Source: Lingula anatina (lineage: Eukaryota; Brachiopoda; Lingulata; Lingulida; Lingulidae). From it: a stretch of 64,000 nt of DNA. Location: NCBI RefSeq assembly GCF_001039355.2, contig NW_019775036.1:363415-427414 (forward strand), written 5' to 3'. Made by a program: the position numbers and the translations under genes. The notes beneath the pieces were generated by a model, which did not search any database, was not told where the DNA came from, and saw only the letters and a program-made list of their open reading frames with translations. Below are positions 37,754 to 49,836 of this stretch, piece after piece (within the stretch, counting starts at the first letter, position 1; every line of letters begins with the position of its first letter).

Positions 37754-40700
37754 ATGATGGGATTGTTGTTCTGCCCGAGTCTTGTTTTGGCCTTGATGGC
37801 GTGCGTCTCTCTCAGTCAAACTCAGCTGGGTGTAACAGGTAAGTGTGAAGAGACCAGCTCGGCATCCAAGGGCATGAACAAAAGCATGTTTGCAGTTCTG
37901 AGATCCGATATCAATTTTGGTTTCAGCATTTTGGTCTCAACATTATTGCGATAATCCTATGCCTGTTTTTTTTTTATGGATCTTTTCAATTCTAAGTCAT
38001 TCCCACCTGTCTAGCTGCGGCATATGCACCTCTCGTAGTTAGCATTCACAATAACCAGCACTATCATATGACCAGGTCCTTTCCTTACTTCAACCTCAAT
38101 ATGCTGCAGTTACTATATTAATGGTCTTTGGTATATATGACCAGGCCATAGGGATCAAACTCATGACTTCCTGCACCAGAATGGATCACTCTCTGTGGAC
38201 ACTTTATAAATAATTTAGGCTTGGTCCAGGTGTACAAGATAGGACGGTGTGAAAACGATATACTACGCATGATCTTCCTATTCAAATTGTATGGATTTCA
38301 AAAATTCAATGAAACTATATGTGTTAAATGTTAAAACGTGACTGACATTTTTAAATTGGCTTGCAACACCTATTTTCAGACGAATGCGAGGAGGACAGTT
38401 GCTATAATGGTGGACATTGCGAAGATAATCCTGGCGATCCGTCTGGCTTCCGGTGCACTTGCTACTTTTCCTATTTCGGAGAGAGATGCGAATTGAGTAA
38501 GCAATATCTTTGTTACACTTACTTTCGTCCTTTGTGGATAACAGGAAATAGTTATGTAAAGCAAACTGTAAGAAAACATGTTTACTGTTGCAACAATTGA
38601 TACCAGCAAATATGCTTCATTTAATGCAGTGTATCCATTAGTAGCGTGTCTTCTTCTGTATGTAAGATATTCCTTTTTTTCATCTATTTATTTATTTGTT
38701 TTTGATTTTTACTGCAAAATGAACAGTATGTCATTTTAGTTTGATGGTGCGGGGTGGTCCATTGTATTCACAACCACAACATTCACAACATCATTAATGT
38801 CTTATTCTGAAGAGAAAGAAACACACTTAGCAAAATACGCAAAAAAGTGTCATGTGGATATTCTGTACAAAATGAATTTCAACTAAAAGAGCATGAAACG
38901 CATTTTATAAGCATTGCAGCATCCTCATTTCAGCTAAATGCAAAACCGGTAAATGCCACAATGGCGGAACGTGTGCAGTTAATACCACAAATTCTCAATC
39001 GTTGCGCATCTGTCCCGAGGGTTATAACGGAAGAACGTGCGCATTCGGTAAGCCGTACTTATCCAATACTACATACATTGCGTTATCTCAGCATTGAAAG
39101 ATAACAGCTAATAGCTATAAGTTGTGAAGCATGCAGCAAAATAAAAAAAAGAATTTCAGAGCAAATGCCGGAAGATAATAACTAGTACCAGTAAAGTAAC
39201 ATCTATAGACTGATATAAAGTCATATGGCTATAGATCTCTCTTTATAAACTTAATACCACATTCAAACGATTAGGTGGAAGTCATTAAAACAAGTCCTAT
39301 AGTTCTGGATATCTGTTTGTTAATTACAATACAACTAACATATTCTGGACCCTGTTTTATCAACAATGGATAGCGCTATCCTATGGATAAAATGTCTGCT
39401 ACATGTATTCTCTAAATAGCGGTATCCAGAGGTTAATGAGTTTTATCAACATTGAATAGCGTTATCAACGCTTATCCATATGATAAAGATGTCCGCTCGA
39501 AATAGGTGGACTATATATGCTATCATGCTGTTAAATCATCAAAATAGGCGACCCTGCGTGATTTGGCAGTAAATCCTCTGAGATGGAGAAAGAACTTTCA
39601 GAAGAGGTGTGTTTGCTATTGATGCTTTGAGTGATACTGAGTCCATTGATTATTTAACATAATTTATCAAATTGACAAATTGCTACAAAAAGGACCCATG
39701 CAATCTCTGCGTTAGACAAATAATGTTTTATTTAACTAAAAGATACCTTTTAAAACGACTAAAAATTCTACATTGCTATTGACAGAATCTGCCAAACGTG
39801 CCAAGTCAGCTATTTTGTTAGAAAGTATGTCGCAACCTTGCCCTTCCACTGCAAATTGTAAACATTGCATGAGGCACAACTAATCCAATGTGATGTGTTA
39901 TTGACACTGACACTAAAATATCCTGTAAATATTATTCCGATTATTTTAATGAATGTACCATCTTGAAATATATTTTCTGTGGGTAATTTATTTCCCAAAT
40001 ATGGTATAGATCACTTTTTGCAACTATCATGACTTTTACAATGTTTATAGCAACCAACTACATTATGGGAATGCTTTTTCCAAATTTGGTATCGGATAAA
40101 TTTCTTATCCACTGGATCAGTATCATGCTGTTTATCCAGCCTTAGTGAAACACAAATTTATATAGATGACAACTATCCAGAGATAAGAGATTTATATCAT
40201 GGGTAGTGTTATCCATAGTCCCATTAAACTAGTCTAAATTTTGCAAGTATTCAGTTTCAGCCAAGTGCCAACGTACATTTATTTTATTTGATTTCAGTAA
40301 AATGTGGGGAAAACGCCCAATGTGTTTTCAGTCCGTTCAATGCCCCATTGCCTGGGAACAATGACAACTGCGATTAATTACATGACCAACTTTGTGTTTG
40401 CAACGAGGGTTACAGTGGGGATGGATTTAACTGCATTAGTAAGTATTATAGAACATTTGGATTTTTGAATAGTTCTACTTTTTTTTTCTTAGCTTTCTAT
40501 TGTAAGGCAGGCCATCGTTTTGGATACTTACTGAAACAGAACAATGGCATTATTTTTTATAGAGATATAATCAAACACGTTTTGTTGCACGATCACGTTC
40601 ATTTTATGTTTTTGACGCAAATGTTCTGTCATCATTACTTCACTCATTGATAGCTAGGCGGCACCGAAAATTAACACTAAAGACCGTTGCAAGGACCATA

Positions 40701-43700
40701 TAAGTTGGTGGTTGAAATAATAAATGATATAAATATAAATGATAAATTCAGAAATTTAACATCCAATAATGTCTATATTAATGGAAACTAATCAAATATT
40801 TGGGAAAAGGGTAGTATGTATTACATAAAGATATGCACTTATATTTACGACGTTAATGAAAGTCGGCATGTTCATACGTATTTATTATTTTGCGTTGTTA
40901 AGCATTTGATATGCATGACAATATCTGAAAGTATTTAAAACGTTGAAAGTTCCGAGGGGCTTTCAAAGCCATTATTTCCACATAATTACCATCAATTTCA
41001 TCTCATCGTAATAATCATCATTTTAGTAAAAATGAAAACACTGAAGAATTTTGTTTGTACATGTATATTACTGAATGCATCAAAATGGGCTTTAATATGA
41101 AAACGGCGTCAAGGTGTAAATAAAACATTTCTTTACTTACAGGATCGAGGAAATAAACACCCAAAAAACGAAATAACTAAAATATACAGGAGAGGATGCA
41201 CAATTATTTGAATAATGTTAGAACAAAATATATAATAAATATACATTCGGACATTCATTGAACATTATATGTGAATTAAGGTTATCGATTGAAAATAAAA
41301 TATTTTGGACATTACATTTGGTTCTTTTTAATCCTCCACAATTTTCACATCTAATTTATTTCGGGTCTTATGATTCTAAACATGAAACCCTTGTCGCATT
41401 TAGTTTAAGTGCGGCCAGAAATGTATAATGAAGACGCGCTAAGGATAATGGATTATTTTCATGTTTCTAATATTCCAATAATACATTCCACATTGTCAAA
41501 CTCACGCATTGGCCACAACAAGCTTATAATCAGCTGTAATTATTAGTCTATTTTATGGGTAGCAAAAGCGATTGTAGGCAACTATCTACTTTATTGTAGT
41601 TCTAGTGGTAGTTTATATGTCAGGAAAAATATATCTCTATGTTGGATCAAGTCTGACAATGACTGTCGAACATACCAAACCATCTTGCCGAGTTATAATG
41701 TCACATAATTTTACAAATAAATAACAATTCTTCTCTTTTCAACTAAATGTCCTTCAATATCGACATATAACTTTAAAAACTTTAAGATATGTATTTATTC
41801 TATGTAAGGAGGAAGTTTTTATTGACTAATTTGCTTTTTTCTAAGATTTACAACTTCACTACCAAAGTGAAACCAAAAATGATGTATTTTTCCAGTTATA
41901 TATTATTTTAACTGTATTTGGCATGATTTAAGATAATTACCATTTTACTTAATCCGTATAGATAGTGAGGCACGTTGCCAAAATGAATTTACATAAAACT
42001 TAAATGTTACGAGCTGCCCAGCAGGCAAAATATGTTGTTTTAACATTGAAACAACGTTGAACCATAACGTTGATAAGACGTTGGANTTCTTGATTTTGCA
42101 GTAAACCCTAGGTGTGTTTGCTATTGATACTTTGAATGATACTGAGTCCTTTGATTATAATCATAATATATAAAATTGACAGATTGCTACGAAAAGGACC
42201 CATGCAATCTCCGCGAGAGACAAATTATATTTTATTTTACTAAAAACATACCTTTTAAAATGACGAAAAATTATCCATTGCTATTGACAGAATCTGCCAC
42301 ACGTGCCAAGTCAGCCATTTTGTTAGAACGTATTTGACGACCTTGTCCTTTCACTGCACATTGTAAACATTGCACGAGTCATAACTTATCCAATGTAGTC
42401 TGTTTTTACACTGACATTTTAAAACTATCCTGAAGATATTATTCCCATTATTTTAATGAATGTACCATCTTGAAATAGATATTTTCTGTGGGTAATTTAT
42501 TATCCAAACGTGGCATAGATCACTTTTTACAAGTATCATGGCTTTTACAATGTTTATAGCAACTAATTCCATCATGGGAATGCTTTTTCCAAATTTCTTA
42601 TCCACTGGATTACTATCATGTTTTTTATCCAGCCTTTGTGAAACACAAATTTATACAGATGATAACTGTCTAGAGGATAAGAGATTTATACCATGGATAT
42701 TGTTATCCATAGGATAGTGCTATTCTGTGTTGACGAATCCAGGCCCGGGTGATTAGGTGGAACTTATGAAAACACGTCATAAAATAACGTCCATTAAGAT
42801 GGTCTAAAATGTTCAAGTAATCAGTCGCAGGCGAGTGCCAACGTACATTTATTTTATTTGATTTCAGAAAAATGTGGGGAAAACGCCCAATGCGCTGAAA
42901 TGCCGTTCAATGTTCCATTGCCTGGGAACAATGCCAACTGCACTTCATTTTTTAACCAACTTTGTGTTTGCAACGAGGGTTACAGTAGGGATGGATTTAA
43001 CTGCATTAGTAAGTATTATAAAACATTTGGATTTTTGAATAGTTCTGCTTTTTTTTCTTAGCTTTCTATTGTAAGGCAGGCCAACGTTTTGGATACTTAC
43101 TGAAACAGAACAACGGCATTATTTTTATAGAGATATAATCAAAAACGTTTTGTTGCACGATCACGTTCATTTTATGTTTTTGACGCAAATGCTCTGTCAT
43201 CATTACTTCACTCATTGATAGCTAGGCGGCACCGAAAATTAACACTAAAGACCGTTGCAAGGACCATATAAGTTGGTGGTTGAAATAATAAATGATATAA
43301 ATATAAATGATAAATTCAGAAATTTAACATCCGATAATGTCTATATTAATGGAAACTAATCAAATATTTGGGAAAAGGGTAGTATGTATTACATAAAGAT
43401 ATGCACTTATATTTACGACGTTAATGAAAGTCTGCATGTTCATTCGTATTTATTATTTTGCGTTGTTAAGCATTTGATATGCATGACAATATCTGAAAGT
43501 ATTTAAAACGTTGGAAGTCCCGAGGGGCTTTCAAAGCCATTATTTCCACATAATTACCATCAATTTCATCTCATCGTAATAATCATCATTTCAGTAAAAA
43601 TGAAAACACTGAAGAATTTTGTTTGTACATGTATATTACTGAATGCATCAAAATAGGCTTTAATATGAAAACGGCGTCAAGGTGTAAATAAAACATTTCT

Positions 43701-43724
43701 TTACTTACAGGATCGACGAAATAA
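37754..43724 (+). CDS. Secreted EGF-like protein, array gene 1
   Basis: Exons: 37754-37838 (signal peptide MMGLLFCPSLVLALMACVSL), 38380-38496 (EGF1, six Cys), 38934-39047 (EGF2), then either 40298-40438 (copy A) or 42868-43008 (copy B) as EGF3, and a tiny last exon 41143-41156 or 43711-43724. All borders are phase 1. Through copy B the model gives 156 aa ending RSTK. Copy A has an in-frame TAA (40375-40377), so it is a decayed or truncating exon. EGF2 has lost its fourth Cys (LRIC where the sister genes have WCIC or RCIC). EGF3 has the form CGENAQC ... CVCNEGYSRDGFNC. There is no membrane helix, so a small secreted protein. Function is unknown; receptor ligand, mucus, defence and reproductive roles are all possible. 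AATAAA at 41294 and 43861 follow the two last exons. Confidence 0.72.
39346..40226. mobile_element. TIR DNA element in intron 3 of gene 1
   Basis: The left end reads TGGACCCTG...TCAACA then GATAGCGCTATCC. The matching inverted right end survives in the duplicate at about 42705-42747 (GATAGTGCTATT...AATCCAGGCCCGG). Genes 2 and 3 have the empty site at AACATATTC/AAATATTC-AGGTGATA (about 48557 and 55393). Copy A has lost its right end. No ORF was found, so it is non-autonomous. Confidence 0.6.
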
Positions 43725-44661
43725 ACACCCAAAAACGAAATAACTAAAATATACAGGAGAGGATGCACAATTATTTGAATAATGTTAGAACAAAATATAT
43801 AATAAATATACATTCGGACATTCATTGAACATTATATGTGAATTAAGGTTATCAATTGAAAATAAAATATTTTGGGCATTACATTTGGTTCTTTTTAATC
43901 CTCCACAATTTTCACATCTAATTTATTTCGGGTCGTATGATTCTAAACATGAAACCCTTGTCGCATTTAGTTTAAGTGCGGCCAGAAATGTATAATGAAG
44001 ACGCGCTAAGGTTAATGGATTATTTTCAATATTTCTAATTTCTAATATTCCAATAATACATTCCACATTGTCAAACTCACGCATTGGCCACAACAAGCTT
44101 ATAATCAGCTGTAATTATTGGTCTGTTTTATGGGTAGCAAAAGCGATTGTAGGCAACTATCTACTTTATTGTAGTTCTAGTGGTAGTTTATATGTCAGGA
44201 AAAATATATCTCTACGTTGGATCAAGTCTGACAATGACTGTCGAACATACCAAACCATCTTGCCGAGTTATAATGTCACATAATTTTACAAATAAATAAC
44301 AATTCTTCTCTTTTCAACTAAATGTCCTTCAATATCGACATATAACTTTAAAAACTTTAAGATATGTATTTATTCTATGTTAGGAGGAAGTTTTTATTGA
44401 CTAATTTGCTTTTTTCTAAGATTTACAACTTCACTACCAAAGTGAAACCAAAAATGATGTATTTTTCCAGTTATATATTATTTTAACTGTATTTGGCATG
44501 ATTTAAGATAATTACCATTTTACTTAATCCGTATAGATAGTGAGGCACGTTGCCAAAATGAATTAACATAAAACTTAAATGTTACGAGCTGCCCAACAGG
44601 CAAAATATGTTGTTTTAACATTGAAACAACGTTGAACCATAACGTTGATAAGACGTTGGAA
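39556..44661. repeat. 2.5-kb tandem duplication inside gene 1
   Basis: Copy A (about 39556-42085) and copy B (about 42088-44661) each carry an EGF3 exon, a last exon and 3' flank. Offset between matching exon starts is 2570 bp. A lone N at 42086 sits exactly at the junction. Identity is around 90% before the exon and about 98% after it. Confidence 0.9.
40298..40438 (+). pseudogene. EGF3 exon copy A of gene 1, with a premature stop
   Basis: Good acceptor and donor and 141 nt, same as copy B, but codon 26 or so is TAA at 40375-40377 where gene 3 has TCA. Inclusion would end the protein after two EGF domains and half of the third. Confidence 0.8.
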
Positions 44662-45295
44662 AAACATTGGATTTGAAAGTTGACTCAACCTCAGATAACA
44701 ACGTTGTATCAACGTCAGATAACAACATTGTATCAGCCCCAGTTGTTAGACAACATTCTTGCATGAAAAGACATTGAAATGACCTGAGGGTAGGGTATAA
44801 AAGTATGGCCTTTAAGTTAAAAATTCCAAGGTTTAGATTAATATATATAACAAAGTCACAGTCACCTCAACCTGTCTATGTATAACAGGTTACCAAGAAC
44901 TGTTACACGGTAACTTTATTAATTCACTCCATCACATTTACAGGAACTTATTCATCCTAGTGTTAGCTGACCTTGCAAGGAATTCAGTTTATTGGAATGT
45001 ATTTCTGAATAACAAGTTCACTAGTTCACTAAAGACAAAACAGCTGTCACTTTTACTTTTAACACTTTTTTTGATTATTTTGATAAAGTTAGTTACAGTA
45101 TTTATAAACAAAGTATCACGTTTTCAACAATTAATATTTTAAAATATAATCCATGTCTCCAAGATTGTGTCAATGACCAAAATACAACGTTGAGTCAACG
45201 TCACATTATGACGGTGTTTCGACGTGGCTGGATCAATGTTGATTTTACGTTGAATTTAGGTAGATCAACGGCAATTCAACGTATCAACCTAAGAA
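44590..45295. mobile_element. AACGTTG-rich repetitive element
   Basis: The interior is packed with variants of the palindromic motif CAACGTTG and its halves. The left end CAGCAGGCAAAATATGTTG also appears, truncated, at 42013-42085, and a related piece is at 54754-54797. Genes 2 and 3 show the uninterrupted site after GTTACGAGC (about 50707 and 59405), so this is an insertion. The right end merges with a Penelope-like remnant. Confidence 0.6.
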
Positions 45296-45301
45296 TGATT
45301 T

Positions 45302-46312
45302 GAATTTTTCTTTAGTCAACAGCTAATATTGAGATAGGTTTTACCTCCAATATTTCGATGTCTATCAGGACATCTTCTTCAGGGAATGAGGCTATCCAGG
45401 TGAATAGCCTCTACTCAGGTGTACTCCCCCCNNNNNNNNNNNNNNNNNNNNNNNNNNNNNNNNNNNNNNNNNNNNNNNNNNNNNNNNNNNNNNNNNNNNN
45501 NNNNNNNNNNNNNNNNNNNNNNNNNNNNNNNNNNNNNNNNNNNNNNNNNNNNNNNNNNNNNNNNNNNNNNNNNNNNNNNNNNNNNNNNNNNNNNNNNNNN
45601 NNNNNNNNNNNNNNNNNNNNNNNNNNNNNNNNNNNNNNNNNNNNNNNNNNNNNNNNNNNNNNNNNNNNNNNNNNNNNNNNNNNNNNNNNNNNNNNNNNNN
45701 NNNNNNNNNNNNNNNNNNNNNNNNNNNNNNNNNNNNNNNNNNNNNNNNNNNNNNNNNNNNNNNNNNNNNNNNNNNNNNNNNNNNNNNNNNNNNNNNNNNN
45801 NNNNNNNNNNNNNNNNNNNNNNNNNNNNNNNNNNNNNNNNNNNNNNNNNNNNNNNNNNNNNNNNNNNNNNNNNNNNNNNNNNNNNNNNNNNNNNNNNNNN
45901 NNNNNNNNNNNNNNNNNNNNNNCCCCCCCCCCCCCCCATTGTCTTAGGAAAGGGAGGTAGAGGTCAGGGAGGATGGCACCATCATTTCTGTTGAGACTGG
46001 CCCCTGTCTTTTTGATGTGGATGGCTTCTAAGACTTTTCTGTAATTTTCCCTTGGTTCACTATCAATCACCTTGATTTTGTCGATTATAGGACCATATGC
46101 TACTTTATGTCCGGATTGTTCTTCATGCTGGCTTAATGCTGACTTGCTGTCTCTATTATTGACCGATTTTTGGTGTTCGGCTATTCTCTCTGACACTGAT
46201 CTTCCCGTTTCACCTATATATTTCTCACCACACCCCTCACATTCCATTTCATAGACAACTCCACACTTTTTATTGTTGTCTAATGGGTCTTTGGGACTAA
46301 CTATTTGTTGCC
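45302..46312 (-). mobile_element. Penelope-like retroelement remnant with a GIY-YIG endonuclease end
   Basis: On -, 46312-45945 encodes a GIY-YIG type domain (GVVYEMECEGC, KYIGETGRSVSERIAEH, and a distal GASLNRNDGAILPDLYLPFL), which is the C-terminal endonuclease arrangement of Penelope-like elements. The reverse transcriptase is absent. After the N gap, 45431-45302 is non-coding and has a hammerhead-like fold. It lies upstream of gene 2 and interrupts the leader seen in other units. Confidence 0.8.
45432..45922. other. Assembly gap (491 Ns) inside the Penelope-like remnant
   Basis: The left flank is a short C run (45426-45431) and the right flank a long one (45923-45937). As with the first gap, it is bounded by homopolymer. 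Confidence 0.95.
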
Positions 46313-46672
46313 TACGAAAAAGAGATCAATCATTTTTTACAAGGTCGATGCCTTCCCCCTCCTCTCTTGGTTCCTATCCCATCACAATGCAATGTTTGCC
46401 TTGACGGAAGTACAATTATAGCCTCGAAATCCACAAATGTTTGGTCGCCGCAAATTGCAATGCACCCGAAAAAGATAATATATTGCCGTGTCGCATTGTT
46501 TGCGTGCTTCGTAATCTGCGATGTTTTCAAAAAAGCGAGCCCAATTTAGTTTAAAGATTGACACACATGTATGATGATGTTGAAATTTTACCACTTTCTT
46601 TTTCTGAACATCTTATTCTATTCCAGCATAGAAGTGCTTTAAAAGAGTACTATATCCAACATCAACCAATCA

Positions 46673-47917
46673 ATGATGGGATTGTTGTTCTGCCCGAGTC
46701 TTGTTCTGGCCTTGATGGCGTGCGTCTTTCTCAGTCAAACTCAGCTAAGTCAATCTGGTATGTGTATAGAAACCAACTCGACATCCAAGTTGATGTACAA
46801 TAGCATGTTTGCATTTCTGAGATACGATATCCATTTTCGTTTCAGCATTTTGATCTCAAAATTTGCTTGTTTGCAATAATTATATGCCTGGTTTTTTATA
46901 GATATTTTTAATCCTAAGTCATTACGGCTTTCTGCGGAGAATGCAATCCAAGCTGCGGTAAACGCCCTTCTCTTTGTTTAGTCGAGTTGCCAGATCGCTA
47001 ACCCTGCAATGCATTCTTCAGGCCGAGGGAAGCAAAATTAGCTTGGTTGCTACTTCCGAGATATAGATACCAGCTTGACATCCATGTACATGTAGAATAG
47101 CATGTTTGCAGTTCTGAGATACAGTATCAATTTTCGTCTCAGCATTTTGGTCTCAACATTGCTTGTTTGTAATAATTATGTGCTTAGTTTTCATGGATCT
47201 TTTCAATTCTAAGTCATTCCCATCTCCCCGCGGAGAAAACAATTTAAGCACGGCGTATGCACCTTTCGTAGTTAGCATTCACAATAACCAGCACTACTGT
47301 ATGACCAGGTCTTTTCCTTACTTCGGTCTCAATTTGCTTAGTGCTAAGCGAGGGGACACCAGGTACTATTATAATGGTCTTTGGTATGACCAGGCCATGC
47401 ATGGGGATCAAACTCATGACTTCCTGCACCAAGAGCACTCTCTGTGGGTGGTCTTTTAAATCATTTAGACATGGCGTTCAAGTCCTGACAATGTGAAAAG
47501 GATAAAACAAGCATGACCTATCTATTCAGATTGTTTGGATTTCTAAAGTATAGTATATGTGTTAAATGATAAAGTATGCCTAACATTTAAATTGCCTTGT
47601 AACATCTATTTTCAGACGGATGCAACCTTGAAAGTTGCCATAATAATGGCCATTGCGAAGAAAATGCTGACGAACCGCTTGGCTTCAAGTGCCTTTGTCA
47701 GTATGAGTATTTCGGAGAGAGATGCGAATTAAGTAAGCACAGTCTTTGTGACACTTACTATCGTCCTTTGTGGATAACAGAAAATAGTAATACTTAGTTA
47801 ATTGTTAGAAAGCATGTTTACTATTGCAACAACTGATACCAGCAGATATGCTTCATTTAATACACTTTATCCATTAGCAATATGTCTTCTTCTATATGTA
47901 AGAATTTATTCATTCAT

Positions 47918-47960
<43 letters not shown>

Positions 47961-49836
47961 GCATCTTATTCTGAAGAGAAAGAAAAAGGTTGAGAAAAAG
48001 TAATAACAAAACAGTGTCAGGTGGCAATTCTATACAAAATGAATTCCATAGATATTAGTTGCCCTGCCTTAGTAAATGCTCAAATTATTTGAATTGGAAT
48101 GTCTCAACTGAAAGAGCATGCTCAGCATTTTATAATCCTTGCAATTTCCTCATTTCAGTGCCGTGCAACAACTGCTTTAATGACGGAATATGTGTAGAAA
48201 ATACTATGAATAATACATGGTGGTGCATTTGTCCTGAGGGTTATAACGGAAGATATTGCAACATAGGTAAGCCGTGCCTTTCTAATACTGCATATATTGT
48301 ATATCTCAGTATTAAAGGATAACAACTAATAGCACTAAGTTGTGAAGCATGCAGCAAAAGAAATTACAAAACAAATTTACCAGCGCAAATATTGATGCCA
48401 GAAGTAAATTCTATAGACTGATATTAAGCCATATGGCTCTAGATCTATCTTTATAATTATAATACCATATTCAAACGATTATGTGGAACTCATGAAAACA
48501 CGTCCTATGGTTTTAGATCTCTGTCTATTAATTACAATACAACTAACATATTCAGGTGATAAGGTGTACGTTATGAAAATGCGCCATGAAATGATGTCAA
48601 TTGAGGTGGTTTAAAAAAAGTTTCAAAATTTTCATTTGCAGGCAAGTGCCAACGTACATTTTTTATTTGTTTTCAGCACAATGTGGGGAAAACGCCCACT
48701 GCGCCTCAATGAAGAGTAATACTCCATTGACTGAGTACAATGACAACTGCTATCCATTCTTTGGATATTGTGTTTGCGACGAGGGTTACAGCGGGGATGG
48801 AATCAACTGCACCGGTAAGTCTTGTGTCGTATTCAGGACAGAGGATAAACTAGTCCTCCGGGCAAATATGGCCAACTCACTTGAATACTTCCCCCTTATC
48901 TATTCAGTGTCTAGTAGTGGATTAAACAGTCCTACTGCAAACTGTATTCAGAATAAAAAAAAAAAAAAAAAAAAAAAAAACAGACATGGGCGAGTTAAAG
49001 AGTTTCAGCAAGATATAATGACATTCTAGCCAGCTGTAATAAATAATCTTTATAACTAGAATTTTTAATTTCCAGTTGTGTTTATAAATAATAACTTAAG
49101 CGATTTGACGTCAGGCAATGTCTATACCAATGGAATCTAACGGGAAATTTGAGTAAAGGACTATTCATATATATATTGTTTATACAGGACTGTTCATATA
49201 ATTTTATTATTCTGCGTTGCTCAACATTTGATGGTAGCCTGGTAGCTGGATCATAAATAAACATTATCAAACACAAGCCGAGAAAAATGTCTTACCGTTA
49301 GCTGACCGTTGTGGAACTACTTTAACTGCCGTAACTGCAATTCTTTTTTACTTTGGTCAGACAGGTAGACATTATAAGACCTGGGTTAGTGAAAACAGAA
49401 AACCAGTGACTGTATATAGGCAGTACCACCTCTGCCATTTCTAAGCATGTAATAAACACCGGCCCATCCCTGGAATTCAACTAGGATCCTTGAATCCAAG
49501 TCATCTGACATCTTATGTAAGATACGAGAGGTTATCAACATCAGCCGTCACCACCCACCCATAGATTGGGGGGGGGGGGGGTCGATGTACCTGACATTTA
49601 TAAGAAGGTCGTGAGTATCAACATCTAGATGTTAGCTATGTACTCACGTCAGTCTGATGAAGTCCTACCCGGTACGGCCAGATTGGCCGTAATCTAACGG
49701 CTTGAAAGTTTGCTCGGCTTGTGTTTGATAATTTTTATTAATGACTGAATTAATTTTTTTGTCTATTACTGAATGCAAAAACGGGGTCAAGTTGTCCATT
49801 AAATATACTTCTTTTCTTTCAGAATCGACGAAATAA
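46673..49836 (+). CDS. Secreted EGF-like protein, array gene 2, complete, 153 aa
   Basis: Exons: 46673-46757 (signal peptide), 47616-47732 (EGF1), 48159-48266 (EGF2), 48677-48814 (EGF3), 49823-49836 (ESTK-stop); 462 nt, all phase 1. All three EGF domains have six Cys: EGF1 CNLESCHNNGHC...CLCQYEYFGERC, EGF2 CNNCFNDGIC...CICPEGYNGRYC, EGF3 CGENAHC...CVCDEGYSGDGINC. No transmembrane segment, so probably secreted. This is the best preserved gene of the array and the best reference for the family. AATAAA at 49971-49976 is a fitting polyadenylation site. It may have a 5' non-coding exon, since TTCTATTCCAG lies 46 nt before the ATG. The EGF3 intron carries a Penelope-like remnant (49263-49732). Confidence 0.8.
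49263..49732 (+). mobile_element. Penelope-like remnant bounded by perfect 20-bp inverted repeats
   Basis: ATTATCAAACACAAGCCGAG (49263-49282) is the exact reverse complement of 49713-49732. Inside, + codes an endonuclease-end-like stretch (KIREVINISRHHPP ... VPDIYKKVV, broken by poly-G at 49568-49581). Then comes GTCAGTCTGATGAAG and a perfect TACGGCC/GGCCGTA hairpin (49672-49690). A homologous copy is at the same place in gene 3. Confidence 0.65.

Noticed and set aside
45358-45994. Plus-strand open frames across the N block at 45432-45922
   Set aside because: Artefact of Ns. Only the - frame right of the gap (45945-46312) has real protein similarity.
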